NCBI RefSeq assembly: GCF_030272615.1
Contig: NC_081408.1
Coordinates: forward strand, 338,114,793-338,178,792
Reading direction: 5' to 3'
Length of the DNA stretch: 64,000 bases
Source of the DNA: Cryptomeria japonica
Lineage: Eukaryota > Streptophyta > Pinopsida > Cupressales > Cupressaceae
The position numbers and the translations under genes are program-made. Positions 23,870 to 34,636 of the stretch are shown here, in pieces. Below the pieces are notes generated by a model that did not search any database, was not told the origin of the DNA, and saw nothing but the letters and a program-made list of their open reading frames with translations. Position 1 is the stretch's first letter, and every line of letters begins with the position of its first letter.

Positions 23870-26269
23870 ACATATTTGAGTATTGCAATTTTTTTGTTTA
23901 TTAGATTTATTGGCCTAGATTTCATTTTATATTGCTTACTTTTAATAAGTCATTCATTACTTTAAGAATACAATACTCTGCCCTTATATGCAATTATTTT
24001 TTATCACATTCTCACAATATGCATCATGAAGTTGCAAAAGAGTTCTAGGAACATAGGTCCCACCAGTAAATACAATTGTTCCAAGAACATGCTCAACAAT
24101 AACTCTAATAGATTAATACTCTCCATATAAAAAATCTTGAGATCAATTTTGTGTCTTTCAATTACCTCAACCTATCAAATTGGAAAGTTAAGTAGGTGAA
24201 GATTACTTACATTATTTTTATTATATAAAATTTGTATAGCCATCATGAAATATATATAACTACCACTTATTAAAATTAAAAGTTATAAAAAACATAAACA
24301 AATAAGATGTTGAATTCAACACATGAATTATTTATGATAATAAAAAATTCAATATAAAATAATTAATACTTTGATTCCACTACCTAAACTCTATACAAAA
24401 GCCAAAACTTTTACAACTATCTCTATCTTTATAAATAAATTTATATCTTTATAAAAAAATTTAATCATATTTAATCCCAAATCATCATATCACTCTTAAG
24501 CATTATACTTTAACCTTATTCTCAAAAGTAAAGAACTCATTATCTCAAATCAGTTAAAGAGTGTTGAAACGAGTGACTCGATTAACTAATTTTAGTAATT
24601 TAACAATGCTCATTTGAATCACTAATGATTGGAATGGATTCAAGGGAGAGCACATTTATTATCAATTCCATCGATTCCACTTCTAATTAAAGAAATATCA
24701 TTTCACTCTCCAACGAATTACAATCTTTTTTTAAATTTTTTCTAAAAATGGTGCATTGTTGCCTACTAAGATTGTAATTACCACTATAGTTTCCAACATT
24801 TATTTATAATCTGAGGAAAATTTAATTGATTTCCAGTCAAGAAACTTTAAGTGTAGATGAATTTCCTTATTATAGTTCTAACAGAATTAAAAAAATATCG
24901 TACGGCATATGCTTTTGTAGAATCATTAAAAAATAAATAAAAAATTTGAAGTTAATTATTATTTAAAAATCTTTAACAGTAAGGTATCTTCTCTAGAATT
25001 TAATTTTCCTATTCACATATATTACATGTTTTTTTCTTTCTTTTCATTGAAAAGAATAGTTTATATATTTATATTGTTTATATGTGAGATTTGCAGGTTA
25101 ATATATTTTGAATTTTGCATTTTTTTTTTCTTCATATAATTCATACTTTGTTTTGTTTTTTATTAATAAAGCAGTGAGAACAAGGGCACTGACTCTTTAT
25201 ATACCAAAACTATTAAAAAATCATAGCGCAGAAACAACACTATAACAGCAATTAACAACAACTGTCAGCAAAAAGGAACCAAGTCTTTAGAAATCAGAAA
25301 CAATATTCATTTCATGAAATTGTTAGAGCTGTACAATCTTATTTTTTATTTCATATCTCTAGAGGTTTGAATCTTGCTGGAAGATGAAGTCAACTAACAT
25401 ACCATTACTCTCATCAATTGTACTAAATCAACAGAAATATAACCCTTTGATCTATACATTTAATTTTTTTTATTTACTTATTTAAGAAAAAAAAATAACA
25501 TAATAAATTCTTATCTTTTAACAATGAATTTATATAGTAGATAAAATAAATTGTTTAAACTAAATATGTTAATTTACTATAGATTGAAAAAGAACTTAAA
25601 AAATGGATACATTAAAGTCAAAATGATCCCTGTTATGAGAATGTGTCTCACACTTCAACAACTATTACATTGACTTCATAACAATACTCTTTAGAATAGG
25701 GAAAAAAGATATATTAAGGTTGTATTTCTCATCATGATACACAAAATATTTTATTTGTACAGTGCAATGTTTTTCCCAATGTCTAGTCTTCCAATCCCAA
25801 ATAATGATTTCTTCTTTCGATTTAAAAATCGTATGGTTTAAAAATGTGAATTTGTAGTCATACGCAAGCATATTTTAATACAATAATTAATTTAAGTAAA
25901 ATAGTGGGTTGTGGTCCAGGGAGTAAAACGACAAAATCTTGCAAGAAAACAAATGGATATATAATATTATGCCGACTTGCCGAAAGATGATAGTGTTTTA
26001 AGCCATAGAAAATTAGGGGACAAAGTTTTGAAGTAGCATGCTTGTAGACTGATGCGCTGTTTTTTATTGAAAAAACAAATCATATTTCAAATCCATAGCA
26101 TTGAACTGTAGAATTACAACTGGCATAGATGCTGATTCCTTTTTTTGGTGTGACTAGTTTCATTATTATTATAATAGTAATAATAAATGATCCGATTTTA
26201 AATGTTAATGGTTTGGTTGATATGGTAGGTGTAAATAATTTTATTATTTAATTAATTAGCAAATGAAAT
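23870..26269. repeat. R1 repeat, second copy
   Basis: The fullest uninterrupted R1 copy. It includes the TATGCATCATGAAGTTGC block at 24,018 (compare 18,884, 20,502 and 48,005), CACTAATGATTGGAATGG at about 24,620, and the ATAGCATTG and GATCCGATTTTAAATG blocks near 26,095-26,200. No reading frame is kept between copies. It leads directly into a minisatellite. Confidence 0.65.
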
Positions 26270-26930
26270 AAGAGAATTCATTGATTTTTTAACAAATTAT
26301 ATTTTTCGATTCTTGAATAAAATAAGATAACTCATCTGATTTTTTAAACATTAGTTTCAAATCTCAAATAGAATAAGAGAACTTGTCCGATTTTTCAAAT
26401 GTTAGTCTTCCAAGTCTCGAAGTAAATAAGAGAATTTGTCCTATTTTTCAATGTTAGACTTCCAATTCTCCAATTAAATAAGAGAACTCATTTGATTGTT
26501 CAAACATTAGACTTCCATTTCTTGAATGAAATAGGAGAGCTCATTTGATTCTTCAAACATGGGACTTCATATTCTTAAATAAAATAAGAGAACTCACTTG
26601 ATTCTTGAAAAATCAAACTTTCGATTCTCAAATGAATAAAAGAACTTGCTTGATTCTTCAAACAATATACTTCCAATTTTCAAATGAAATGAATAATTCA
26701 TCCAATTCTTCAAATACTAGACTTCCAATTCTTCAACGAGATAAGAGAGCTCACCCAATTCTTCAAACAATAGACATTATATTCTCAAATTAAATAAGAT
26801 AACTCATTTTATTGTTCAAATGCTAGACTTCCAATTCTCAAATGGAATAAGAGAACTCGCTTGATTCTTCAAACAACAAACTTCCAATTCTTCAAACACA
26901 AGACTTCCAATTCTCAAATGGAAAGGTATT
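26270..26930. repeat. Minisatellite, about 12 units of 51-54 bp
   Basis: Degenerate units follow the pattern AGAACTCRCTTGATTCTTCA, then AACAATAGACTTCCAATTC, then TCAAATGAAATAAG. Twelve start points can be followed from 26,271 to about 26,870, and the last unit is extended. Unit length stays within 51-54 bp although single units differ at many sites. The same motif occurs at 63,636-63,885. Confidence 0.85.
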
Positions 26931-27394
26931 GTTGTGTTTGAGTGATGAAAATATTAAAACCCTCATTTGTGTTTTACATATTTTTGGATTAGCTAGAGAT
27001 CTGATTTCAGTTTGGAAGTTAAATGATTCAGGAATGCATGCAATGTTTGATACTTGCATGGTTGTCGATTGGTGAGAGGAATATTGGTGGTTACAAGGGG
27101 AACTCAAATAGGTATCATATTTAAGCTTGATGTCCCTGTTGTTTGGAAATCCATCTATACGGCCGAAAATTTAAAAAATGCATGTATGTTGTGACAGCAT
27201 AGATTGGGTCACATAGGTAAAAATATTTGAAAACTATTATTAATAATTTTATTTTGGACAATTTATCTTTCAAAAAAAAAAACAGGGGCAAAAATTTAAA
27301 AATTAAAAACAACAAACTACATTAAGAAGGCCAAATGACCAACAAAGAACAAGAAGTTACATAGCCCTATTAGCTAGCACAAGTTATTCCAAGA

Positions 27395-27885
27395 AATCTT
27401 AATAATTCACAGGTAATTGGTCCCTATTCCAAATACTCCAATCTTGCATATGATCAGAGGCCCATTTGGCTAAGCAATCTGCCAATGAATTCCACTCATG
27501 AAGAATGTGAGAGAATACAATAGAATCTAAGGATCTACTCAGTGTGAGGATCTATCTGATAACCATTGACAAATGCCAATTCACACCATCTACTTGTTGA
27601 GCCTTCAACAAAGTCACCACCACTTGAGAATCAAATTCACAAATAATCCTTTACCAACCAAAAGCACACAAATGGCTAGAGCTTCCATATAATTGTTCAT
27701 ATGAGAACCTTTATAGATGGAAAAGAAAATCTGCACATTCCCAACATTATCCCTACTAATACCTCCAACCCCAGCATGACTAGGATTCCCCCTAGAGGAT
27801 CCATCACTATTAATTTTTAAAAACCCTTGAGAAGGTGGAAGCCATTGACCAACCCTATTTGTAATGAGAACCTTGATTTCTATGA
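27395..27885 (-). pseudogene. LINE remnant: RNase H domain
   Basis: The minus strand shows GQWLPPSQGFLKINSDGSSR, then GNPSHAGVGGISRD and NNYMEALAI (about 27,860-27,680). After a frameshift and a short deletion comes HEWNSLADCLAKWASDHM near 27,470. These match the RNase H tail of the LINE at 17,500-18,100, with a characteristic DGSSRGNPSHAG block. The 5' side ends abruptly at about 27,885. It is a dead 5'-truncated copy of the same broad family. Confidence 0.8.
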
Positions 27886-28373
27886 GGACTGTGTGTTTGG
27901 AAAACAAAATAGAGCATCTTTTTCTTTGGGAAGAAATAAACAAAAAATGTAATTATAAATTACTCATACAAATGTGGTATCGTGCTTATCTTTTGGATGC
28001 ATGCTACCTTAAAATAATTTCTCCCGATGAGGTGTATGTAATCACTTTAACATGGGGGCATACACTTCATTCAATGTTACACTTTATGCACACACCATGA
28101 CATATTTTTGATACTCAAGTTACTTTGCAAATTGAGCCTTTTGCTTTATAATTTGGTATTTTTTTTTCATGACTCATAGTAAGTGAATCTTACTAGGCTA
28201 GTAGTCATGTCCTCTCTCTCTTTCCCTTTCTTATAATGTCCCTTTTATGTTGCTATTAGAGTAGTAAGATCATTTTTGTCACTTTGACATCTTGATGAAA
28301 GTTTTCAATGCAAACCTTTGTACTTTATTGTCGGTATGCTTAGTCTCATACTCCCACTAAAGTGGGGGCTAAA

Positions 28374-29073
28374 TGTAGTGTCCTAAAGTGTACTCACTTA
28401 CAACTTTTTACTCACCTAGACCTCACTTTAATGCTTCAGTTTCCAAGGCCTGATTGAAGTGTTGATTCTACTCACACCACCTATCAAACTTGCGTTTTCA
28501 CTATCTTGATAGTGTCCCCCCAATCTTGGAGCCTTGATTTCCAAGACCATGGCATTGAGCACCTTGGTCCTAAATCAGGACCATGGTGTTGGGCACTATG
28601 ATCCTCTCAAATAGGGCCCAACTTGGGGCCTCATAATGGTCACATAATTTGAGCAAGAACCTAAATCTCATGTTGGCTTACTCTAAAAAATTAATTTGAT
28701 TTTTCAGGTAGACATGTATAAAAGGAGGTCCACCCCTCTCATTTTAACCTAGCCAAAATCAAGATCTCAATTACACTCTAGCAAAATTCAAGTGAGCAAG
28801 CAATCAGTCATTCATCAAGCATTGGAGTAGAAGTGAAGTCAAGATTCAAGCATTGAAGATGACATCCATGATCTATGTTTGATGACAACAACATACATGA
28901 AACCCTAATTCCTTTGTGAAGGTCAAACAAAATGTCATTAAGGTATATATTCTTATTTCAAGCATTTTTCAGTCTTTCCCTCAAAAGGAAAGTATTTCAT
29001 TACATTTATCAATTCAATTTCATGGTCATTCTAAAACTCAGGTTTGACTTTAGGGAAACCCCTATTCCCAACA
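28374..29073 (+). repeat. LTR with adjacent polypurine tract, probably gypsy type
   Basis: A polypurine tract (AAGTGGGGGCTAAA, 28,360-28,373) is followed by TGTAGTGTCCTAAAG, a typical PPT-LTR join. A TATA box, TATAAAAGG, lies at 28,717-28,725 and the proposed end is TTCCCAACA at 29,073. The left side would be the last few hundred bases of an internal region (from about 27,890), without recognisable protein. It is thus a 3' LTR of an element cut at its 5' side. Superfamily and right end are uncertain; I see no TSD. Confidence 0.5.
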
Positions 29074-29796
29074 TATTTCCCTTTCTTTTTGTATACAAGA
29101 AATATGTGCAGAGTTGTTCTCGGGAGGATCAAAAGAGTTCACATAGATGAACATGTTTAGCTTTCAACAACAGAAAATTCAGAGGACTATGGAAAATTGA
29201 TACTACCTGGTCCCGAAAAATCAAGTCAAACTTTTGAGAATAGATCCTAGATAGCTTAGTTTGCCTATATCCATGTTAGTGGCTCCGTGGGACATTTGTA
29301 GCTTAGCATTTATGTCAGATTACTTCAATAATTCACTATTTTCCTCCAATCATCAGCAATCAATGCAATTCAATTTTGGAAAGAGAAAATCCCTATGCAA
29401 AGATGTCTAGAATCTTATTAGAATCTCAGTCTTTTGAGGTTAGACCTATTAGATTCCTTCTCCTTCCAAATGTAATGGTTAATTAGGACATTTAGTGATT
29501 TTATTTTCTTGATTTAACCCCAGTTCTAATTTTTCCCCATCATAACTACATTTAACAAAATAGGTCACACACATCACTTGATATTTTAAGATGTAGAACA
29601 TAGAGAATTAAATCCATCTAGCTTTATAAAAAACACATGAACTAAGATATATTATCATGTGTGTTCTATTTCTCATACCCATGTTGAACTCAATTTCCAT
29701 TCTACATCTACTTCCTTCTCTCTAGTGATAGTCTCCATTTCATGTTGGAGGGGAAAAATCTATCCTATATCCTCCTCAATAATTGAGAACAATAAT
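29074..29796. other. No recognisable gene
   Basis: Ordinary AT-rich sequence between the LTR and the microsatellite, with no conserved motif or frame. Confidence 0.4.
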
Positions 29797-29864
29797 TGGT
29801 TGTGTGTGTGTGTGCGCGCACGCATGTAAACATATATATACATATACATACATATACATGTATA

Positions 29865-29911
<47 letters not shown>

Positions 29912-29970
29912 AAATGTATATGTATGTATATGTATATATGTATGCATATATGTATACATATACATATACA
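29797..29970. repeat. TG/CG then TATATG/CATATA microsatellite, left part
   Basis: A (TG)n(CG)n run passes into alternating TATG/CATA repeats, including about eight TATATG hexamers. The array continues beyond element B at 32,470-32,535, so B inserted into it. Reading frames through it on both strands are composition artefacts. Confidence 0.9.
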
Positions 29971-30323
29971 TGAAGAAGTTGAGGAAATACAACTTCAGAG
30001 ATCCCAAGAACACTTGCATGCAAATACATGTCACAATAGAAGAATGAAGACACATAAAGAGAAAAAGCATAAATGCTCTGAAGAAGAAGATTATCATTCA
30101 GAGAGGGAATTAATTTAATGAACAAGTATAATACAATCCTTGTAAAAGGATAATAAAAACCCTAAAGGTATGCAACCCTAAAGAAACCCTAAAGGGATAA
30201 TGTGTAGAATAATTATTAAATACCTACAATATTTATTAAATGCCTAAGTTTAGCTTAAGCGTAGAGTTTAATAGACTAATAATTAAATAAATAATTATTA
30301 GCTAATACAAGATAACTCTAACA
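29971..30323 (-). repeat. 3' LTR of non-autonomous copia B (353 bp)
   Basis: On the minus strand it runs from TGTTAGAG to CTTCTTCA. It differs from the 5' LTR by about 17 sites including a 3-bp indel, near 95 percent identity by eye. A TATA-like stretch (CCTTTTACAAGGATTG; intact CCTTTTATAAGG in the other LTR) matches the one in element C. Confidence 0.9.
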
Positions 30324-32106
30324 CCCCCCCTTAAGATGAACTTAGGGAGTAGCTAAAAAACTAAATGCATGAAGCAAAAAATGCAACTACATGATGAAGG
30401 CAAATTTGGGTCCCGACAACAAGGCCTGATGAGGTACCCAATCACAACCAAATCTCTATGAACTGGAGAAATAGAGAAAACCACATGGGAAAAAACTCTA
30501 CTCCAAAAAGAGATGGAAAAGCAAGAAGAAGGACTGAAAAAGCCTCCAAACAAGAATGTTCCAAAAGATAGGAACAAGAGAAGATCAGAAGAATCACTGA
30601 AGCATGAAGAACCTGCAAACACTATCGAAGAATAACTACTGATCTGAAGAACCTCCACTGAAATAGAACATGACTAGGTAGAGAAGACTGTAATCTGCAT
30701 GAGTGCCCTCAAATGACACTACTTGAATCAGATGGCAAACAAAGACAAACAACTGAACTCGAAGATACAGATGGCATGAGACACCAAAGCTTGAAGAGCT
30801 GATCAATCGAACCAAGGAAGCATTAGAACCAACATGACAAATCTCCCCATAATGTTGAAAAGAGAGAGGGACAGGAACACTAAAAAGAACGGCCAACAAG
30901 AACTGCATGATGACAAACCAGGAACATCGAGGGTGCAAAGAAAGTACATGGTGTCGTGGAAGGAACACTCACTTGACACCCATCATGAGGTGAATGTCAT
31001 GGAAAGAACACTCGCTGGACAACGGTAGATGGAAAACAAGGCAAACATCAACCCCCCATGGCACTTTATAAGTAGTGCATGTACAATAAGGCACAAGAGG
31101 TGCAAGATTCCACGTACACAATGCATGATGGCACTTTATCTCAGTGTGTTTGCATAAATATAAGCTACAATGATAAGAAGACTGGAAATAGAAATGAGAA
31201 CCAAAATAGAGACATCCTACCCAAAGAAGAGATCCCAGGACTTGAAACAACCAAGATATCCACCAGAGTGCTGAAAAGAAAAAACTGAATAAAATATGCA
31301 TGAAGCAGAATCTGGAAATAAAACTCATATGGCTAGAAAGTGCACAGAACAAACTTTCCAATGATATAAACTTTTTGAAAAATGAAGTTCGGATGCTCAT
31401 TCTATGGCTCCCGGAGTGCAAAAAAGAGACCCCACTTTGACTGGAAAAAAACATAGTCAAACAACAAAATTGGAAAAAATTACCAACATGACGAGGTCCG
31501 GCTCGGAACCAGCTTTCTGACACCTATTTGTTTTCGAAAAAACGACTCCGTATGCCCTAAATATGGCCAAATGAAAAAAAAAACCCTCTTTTTGGGCATA
31601 AAAAGGGTAAATTTTTTTTTTTTAAAAATTATTGTTATTATTATTTTTTTTGATGAAAATTTTCTATGCATTTGCAAGTATAGCTGTATGGATTTTTGTG
31701 CCTCATAAAGCATGCCAATGAAAAAATCATGACGCAAATGCACTTGTCACCGAAATAGGTCGAATTATATATCAAAATGAATAGAAACGCCCTTCGGAAG
31801 CCAATGGTGAGGTCTATTTTGGCCCAAACTACTCTGAATTTTTTTTAATGATTTTTGACAAATTTCCTGAAATTCGTGCCCAAAAAAAAGGCAAAACCAA
31901 AGAAAAAATTTCAAAACCCAAATTTGTCAAAATTTGTATGGAAATGGGGGTTTTGGGGCATTCCGAGCTCAACGATGAGGTCCGTTTGAGCCCAAAATGA
32001 TCAGAAACAAAATAGCTACCCCAGATCCAATAAAATTCTGAAAAAACTTGAAACCCTCCTCCAAAAAATCTTCTGAAAAAATCAAGAACAAGCAGCAGCA
32101 GATGTA

Positions 32107-32119
32107 GGCTCTGATACCA
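32107..32119 (-). other. Primer-binding site of element B
   Basis: The minus strand reads TGGTATCAGAGCC directly after the LTR, a perfect initiator-Met copia PBS. Confidence 0.9.
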
Positions 32120-32469
32120 TGAAGAAGTTGAGGAAATACAACTTCAGAGATCACAAGAACACTTGCATGCAAATGCTTGTCACAAGAGAAGAATGGAGGC
32201 ACATAAAGCAAAAAAACATAAATGCTCTGAAGAAGAAAATTATCATTCAGAAAGGGAATCAATTTAATGAACAAGTACAATACAATCCTTATAAAAGGAT
32301 AATAGAAACCCTAAAGGTATGCAACCCTAAAGAAACCCTACAGGGATAATGTGTATTATTATTAAATACCTACAATATTTATTAAATGCCTAAGTTTATC
32401 TTAAGCGTAGAGTTTAATAGACTAATAATTAAATAAATAATTATTAGCTAATACAAGATAACTCTAACA
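32120..32469 (-). repeat. 5' LTR of non-autonomous copia B (350 bp)
   Basis: It is the direct repeat of 29,971-30,323, with an intact TATA box on the minus strand (CTTTTATAAGG, near 32,290-32,300), and is followed by the PBS. Confidence 0.9.
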
Positions 32470-32474
32470 ATACA

Positions 32475-32535
32475 AATACATATACATATATACATTTATA
32501 TATGTGTATATGTATATAACACACACAAACACACA
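32475..32535. repeat. Microsatellite, right part
   Basis: Alternating TATACA, TATG and ACACAC repeats continue the array at 29,797-29,970 across element B. Confidence 0.8.
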
Positions 32536-33370
32536 CATACATTGCTGCCCCATTTTCTTGTTGCTGACATGTTTGCCTTGCTTCATGTCATTGTGCCTTT
32601 GGTGAAGTTTTCCCCTTCTCTATGGTGGGATTTTCTCAGTGGTCTATGGTGACATGTTGGACTTGTATGGTGGTTGAAGTTCTATTTTTGATAGAGGATT
32701 GCCCCTATTTTTGGTGGGGATTGCTTATGCCAGGCTTTTGCCTCTAGTGTTCCTCTTCATGGATGTTGGGTAGAGTTTGACATTTTGATTTTGATGGATG
32801 GGTCCTCGTGGCTGTTCTAGTGAGTGTTGGTGCTTTGGTTCTTTGTGAGGAGGTTGATGTGGTGTTTTTTGCTTGTTAGAGGTGCTAGGTTCATGAGCTT
32901 TGCTAGTTGTTCTTCCTATGGTGTCTCTTTCTTGGACCTTCTGGTTTTGGATGTTAGTTTTTTGGTTTCGGATTGTCAGTGCTTGCTCCTTGTTTTGGTG
33001 GATATTGGTGTCCCGATCCCCTTCTCTGTGGGGTTGGGCACTCCTTCGACCTCCGGTGAACCCTTTGTGGTGGGCATGGCCTGTCTCCTGGCTAATTTTG
33101 GGCCTATTAAGGTGGCTTTGTTTCTTGTGAGTGTATCTTTTTTTGTGGTTGTGGGTCTTCTTGTCATTGTTTCCATGGATTTAGGCGACCTCTGTTCTTT
33201 TTTTGGCCAGGGCTTGGAGGACAACTTGGTCATTTCTTTGGAAGCTTCCTTTGGGTTTCCTTTTGAGGCTCAATGCCTTGTGGGTAAGGTCTTTGAGGCA
33301 CCCCAAGTTTTTATGGTCTCTTATTTGAGGGTAAGTGGACAAAGATGGGGAACCAAAAAGGGGTCTTAAG
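32536..33370 (+). other. T/G-rich stretch, possibly LINE 3' region
   Basis: A strong T+G bias on the plus strand keeps one frame open for 181 codons (32,824-33,369). The product is Val/Leu/Phe-rich and matches no domain I know. The composition resembles the LINE 3' regions at 46,054-47,745 and 48,948-50,428. A 14-T run follows at about 33,378. I would not call it a gene. Confidence 0.3.
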
Positions 33371-34281
33371 ATACCACTTTTTTTTTTTTTTCTGAAATCA
33401 ACAAAGTTTGAACTTCGAAAAGAAAATGAAGATAGTTACACTCAAAATATGACGATGCAGTAAGAACAAGAGTTGTAGTGAAATCTTTTTGGAAAATGGT
33501 GGAGAAAATGGTGGAGATTAAGGGTTTCAAAAAGGGGGAGCACACAAAGTGGTGTTGTTTTTTCAAAAAAAAAATAACATAACACCTAGTGGGCTCCCCC
33601 TAAAATGTCAAGTTTTTTGGGTAATTTTTAAAATCACTCCAATGAGAAATTAGCTAACACCATGTAGTTTATGCCAGATTTGTCGGCTAATTTTTTAATG
33701 AATATGTGATTTTTTACCAATTTTCGAAGTGGACACTGATTTTTTAATAAAATTTGAGCGTGCCCCCCCTAAAAATTTGTGAAAACTAATCAAAAATCAA
33801 TTTATTTTTTTTAAAGTGTGTACAATGAAGTCTAGTTTCTAAAAATGTAATTTTTTTCAAAATTGGATAATTGAGTAAAAATCTATGGTCAAAATATGAC
33901 ATGTTGGTTTTTGACAAAAAAAAAACATGCTAACAAAAGAAATTATGGATGAAGACCTTAATATTATCAAAATTTGAAAAGAATTATATGGTTGGATAGA
34001 TAAGAGAGAGCTTGATGATTGTGTAGTGTTTTTTATTTTATTTTATTGAAAGATGTGCAAACCTGATGAAGAACACGAACAAAAAAGTAAGAAAATTTTT
34101 AATACTTGCTGGAAAACACGTCTTAGGCCTGAGAAGGGCGTCCAAGCCTTTGGTTTGGATGCCCAAGTAAAATCCAAGCCTTTGGCTTGGTGTTTTCCAA
34201 GGAACCACATTTGGGGCACGCCAAATGAATTTCATAGCAATTTTTCATTGTAGGAAGCACAAAGTGTTCTCTCTCTTGGAA
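33371..34281. other. No gene; two small palindromes
   Basis: AT-rich with many A/T runs. At 34,142-34,158 and 34,174-34,190 are two near-identical hairpins, CCAAGCCtttGGTTTGG and CCAAGCCtttGGCTTGG, 15 bp apart. Confidence 0.4.
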
Positions 34282-34337
34282 TATATACATAAAATATAAC
34301 ATTTAAGTATAAGTTTAAGTTATATTTTATGTATATA
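34282..34337. repeat. Perfect hairpin: 19-bp arms, 18-bp loop
   Basis: The arm TATATACATAAAATATAAC (34,282-34,300) is the exact reverse complement of GTTATATTTTATGTATATA (34,319-34,337). There is no flanking duplication and no coding sense. Confidence 0.9.
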
Positions 34338-34479
34338 CTGTCAGCATGTTTGAGAGTGGTTCCATATCTCTAGGAGTTATAATGTAGATTATAAATTTTT
34401 GAGTATTCATATAAATTTTAGGCTTAGTCAAATTTCAATAATCAACATGCACATATTAGCATTATCTCTCTGGTCTCTT

Positions 34480-34553
34480 CCCTGCATTCCCCCTCTCTCT
34501 TCCTTAACCCCTACCTATCTCTCTCTCTTAGGTCTCTCCCTCTCTACTTCCTG

Positions 34554-34636
<83 letters not shown>

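Larger units (their letters stand above)
29971..32469 (-). mobile_element. Non-autonomous copia element B (2.5 kb), TSD ATACA
   Basis: The element is complete: LTRs at 29,971-30,323 and 32,120-32,469, PBS at 32,107-32,119, PPT at 30,324-30,335, and ATACA on both sides (29,966-29,970 and 32,470-32,474). The internal region is only 1.8 kb and has no gag or pol motif; its open frames are Phe/Ser-rich composition artefacts. Two parts match element C: the 5' leader (31,320-32,100 against 55,280-56,110) and the 3' end (30,331-30,540 against 50,755-50,950). The middle (about 30,640-31,300) is of unknown origin. It was probably mobilised by a C-like copia. Confidence 0.88.

Noticed and set aside
26270-26930. 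A CRISPR-like array
   Set aside because: Units are degenerate throughout with no constant repeat and unique spacers, and the context is a plant genome.
29760-30125. Open frames of about 110-120 codons on both strands, Tyr/Ile/His-rich
   Set aside because: They run through the TATATG/CATATA microsatellite; the residue pattern is the repeat itself.
30969-31523. A 184-codon minus-strand frame inside element B
   Set aside because: Phe/Ser/Cys/His-rich with no Gag or other motif; composition artefact of an A-rich plus strand.
32824-33369. A 181-codon plus-strand frame
   Set aside because: Val/Leu/Phe-rich, no recognisable domain, and the opposite strand is open too; kept only as a T/G-rich stretch.
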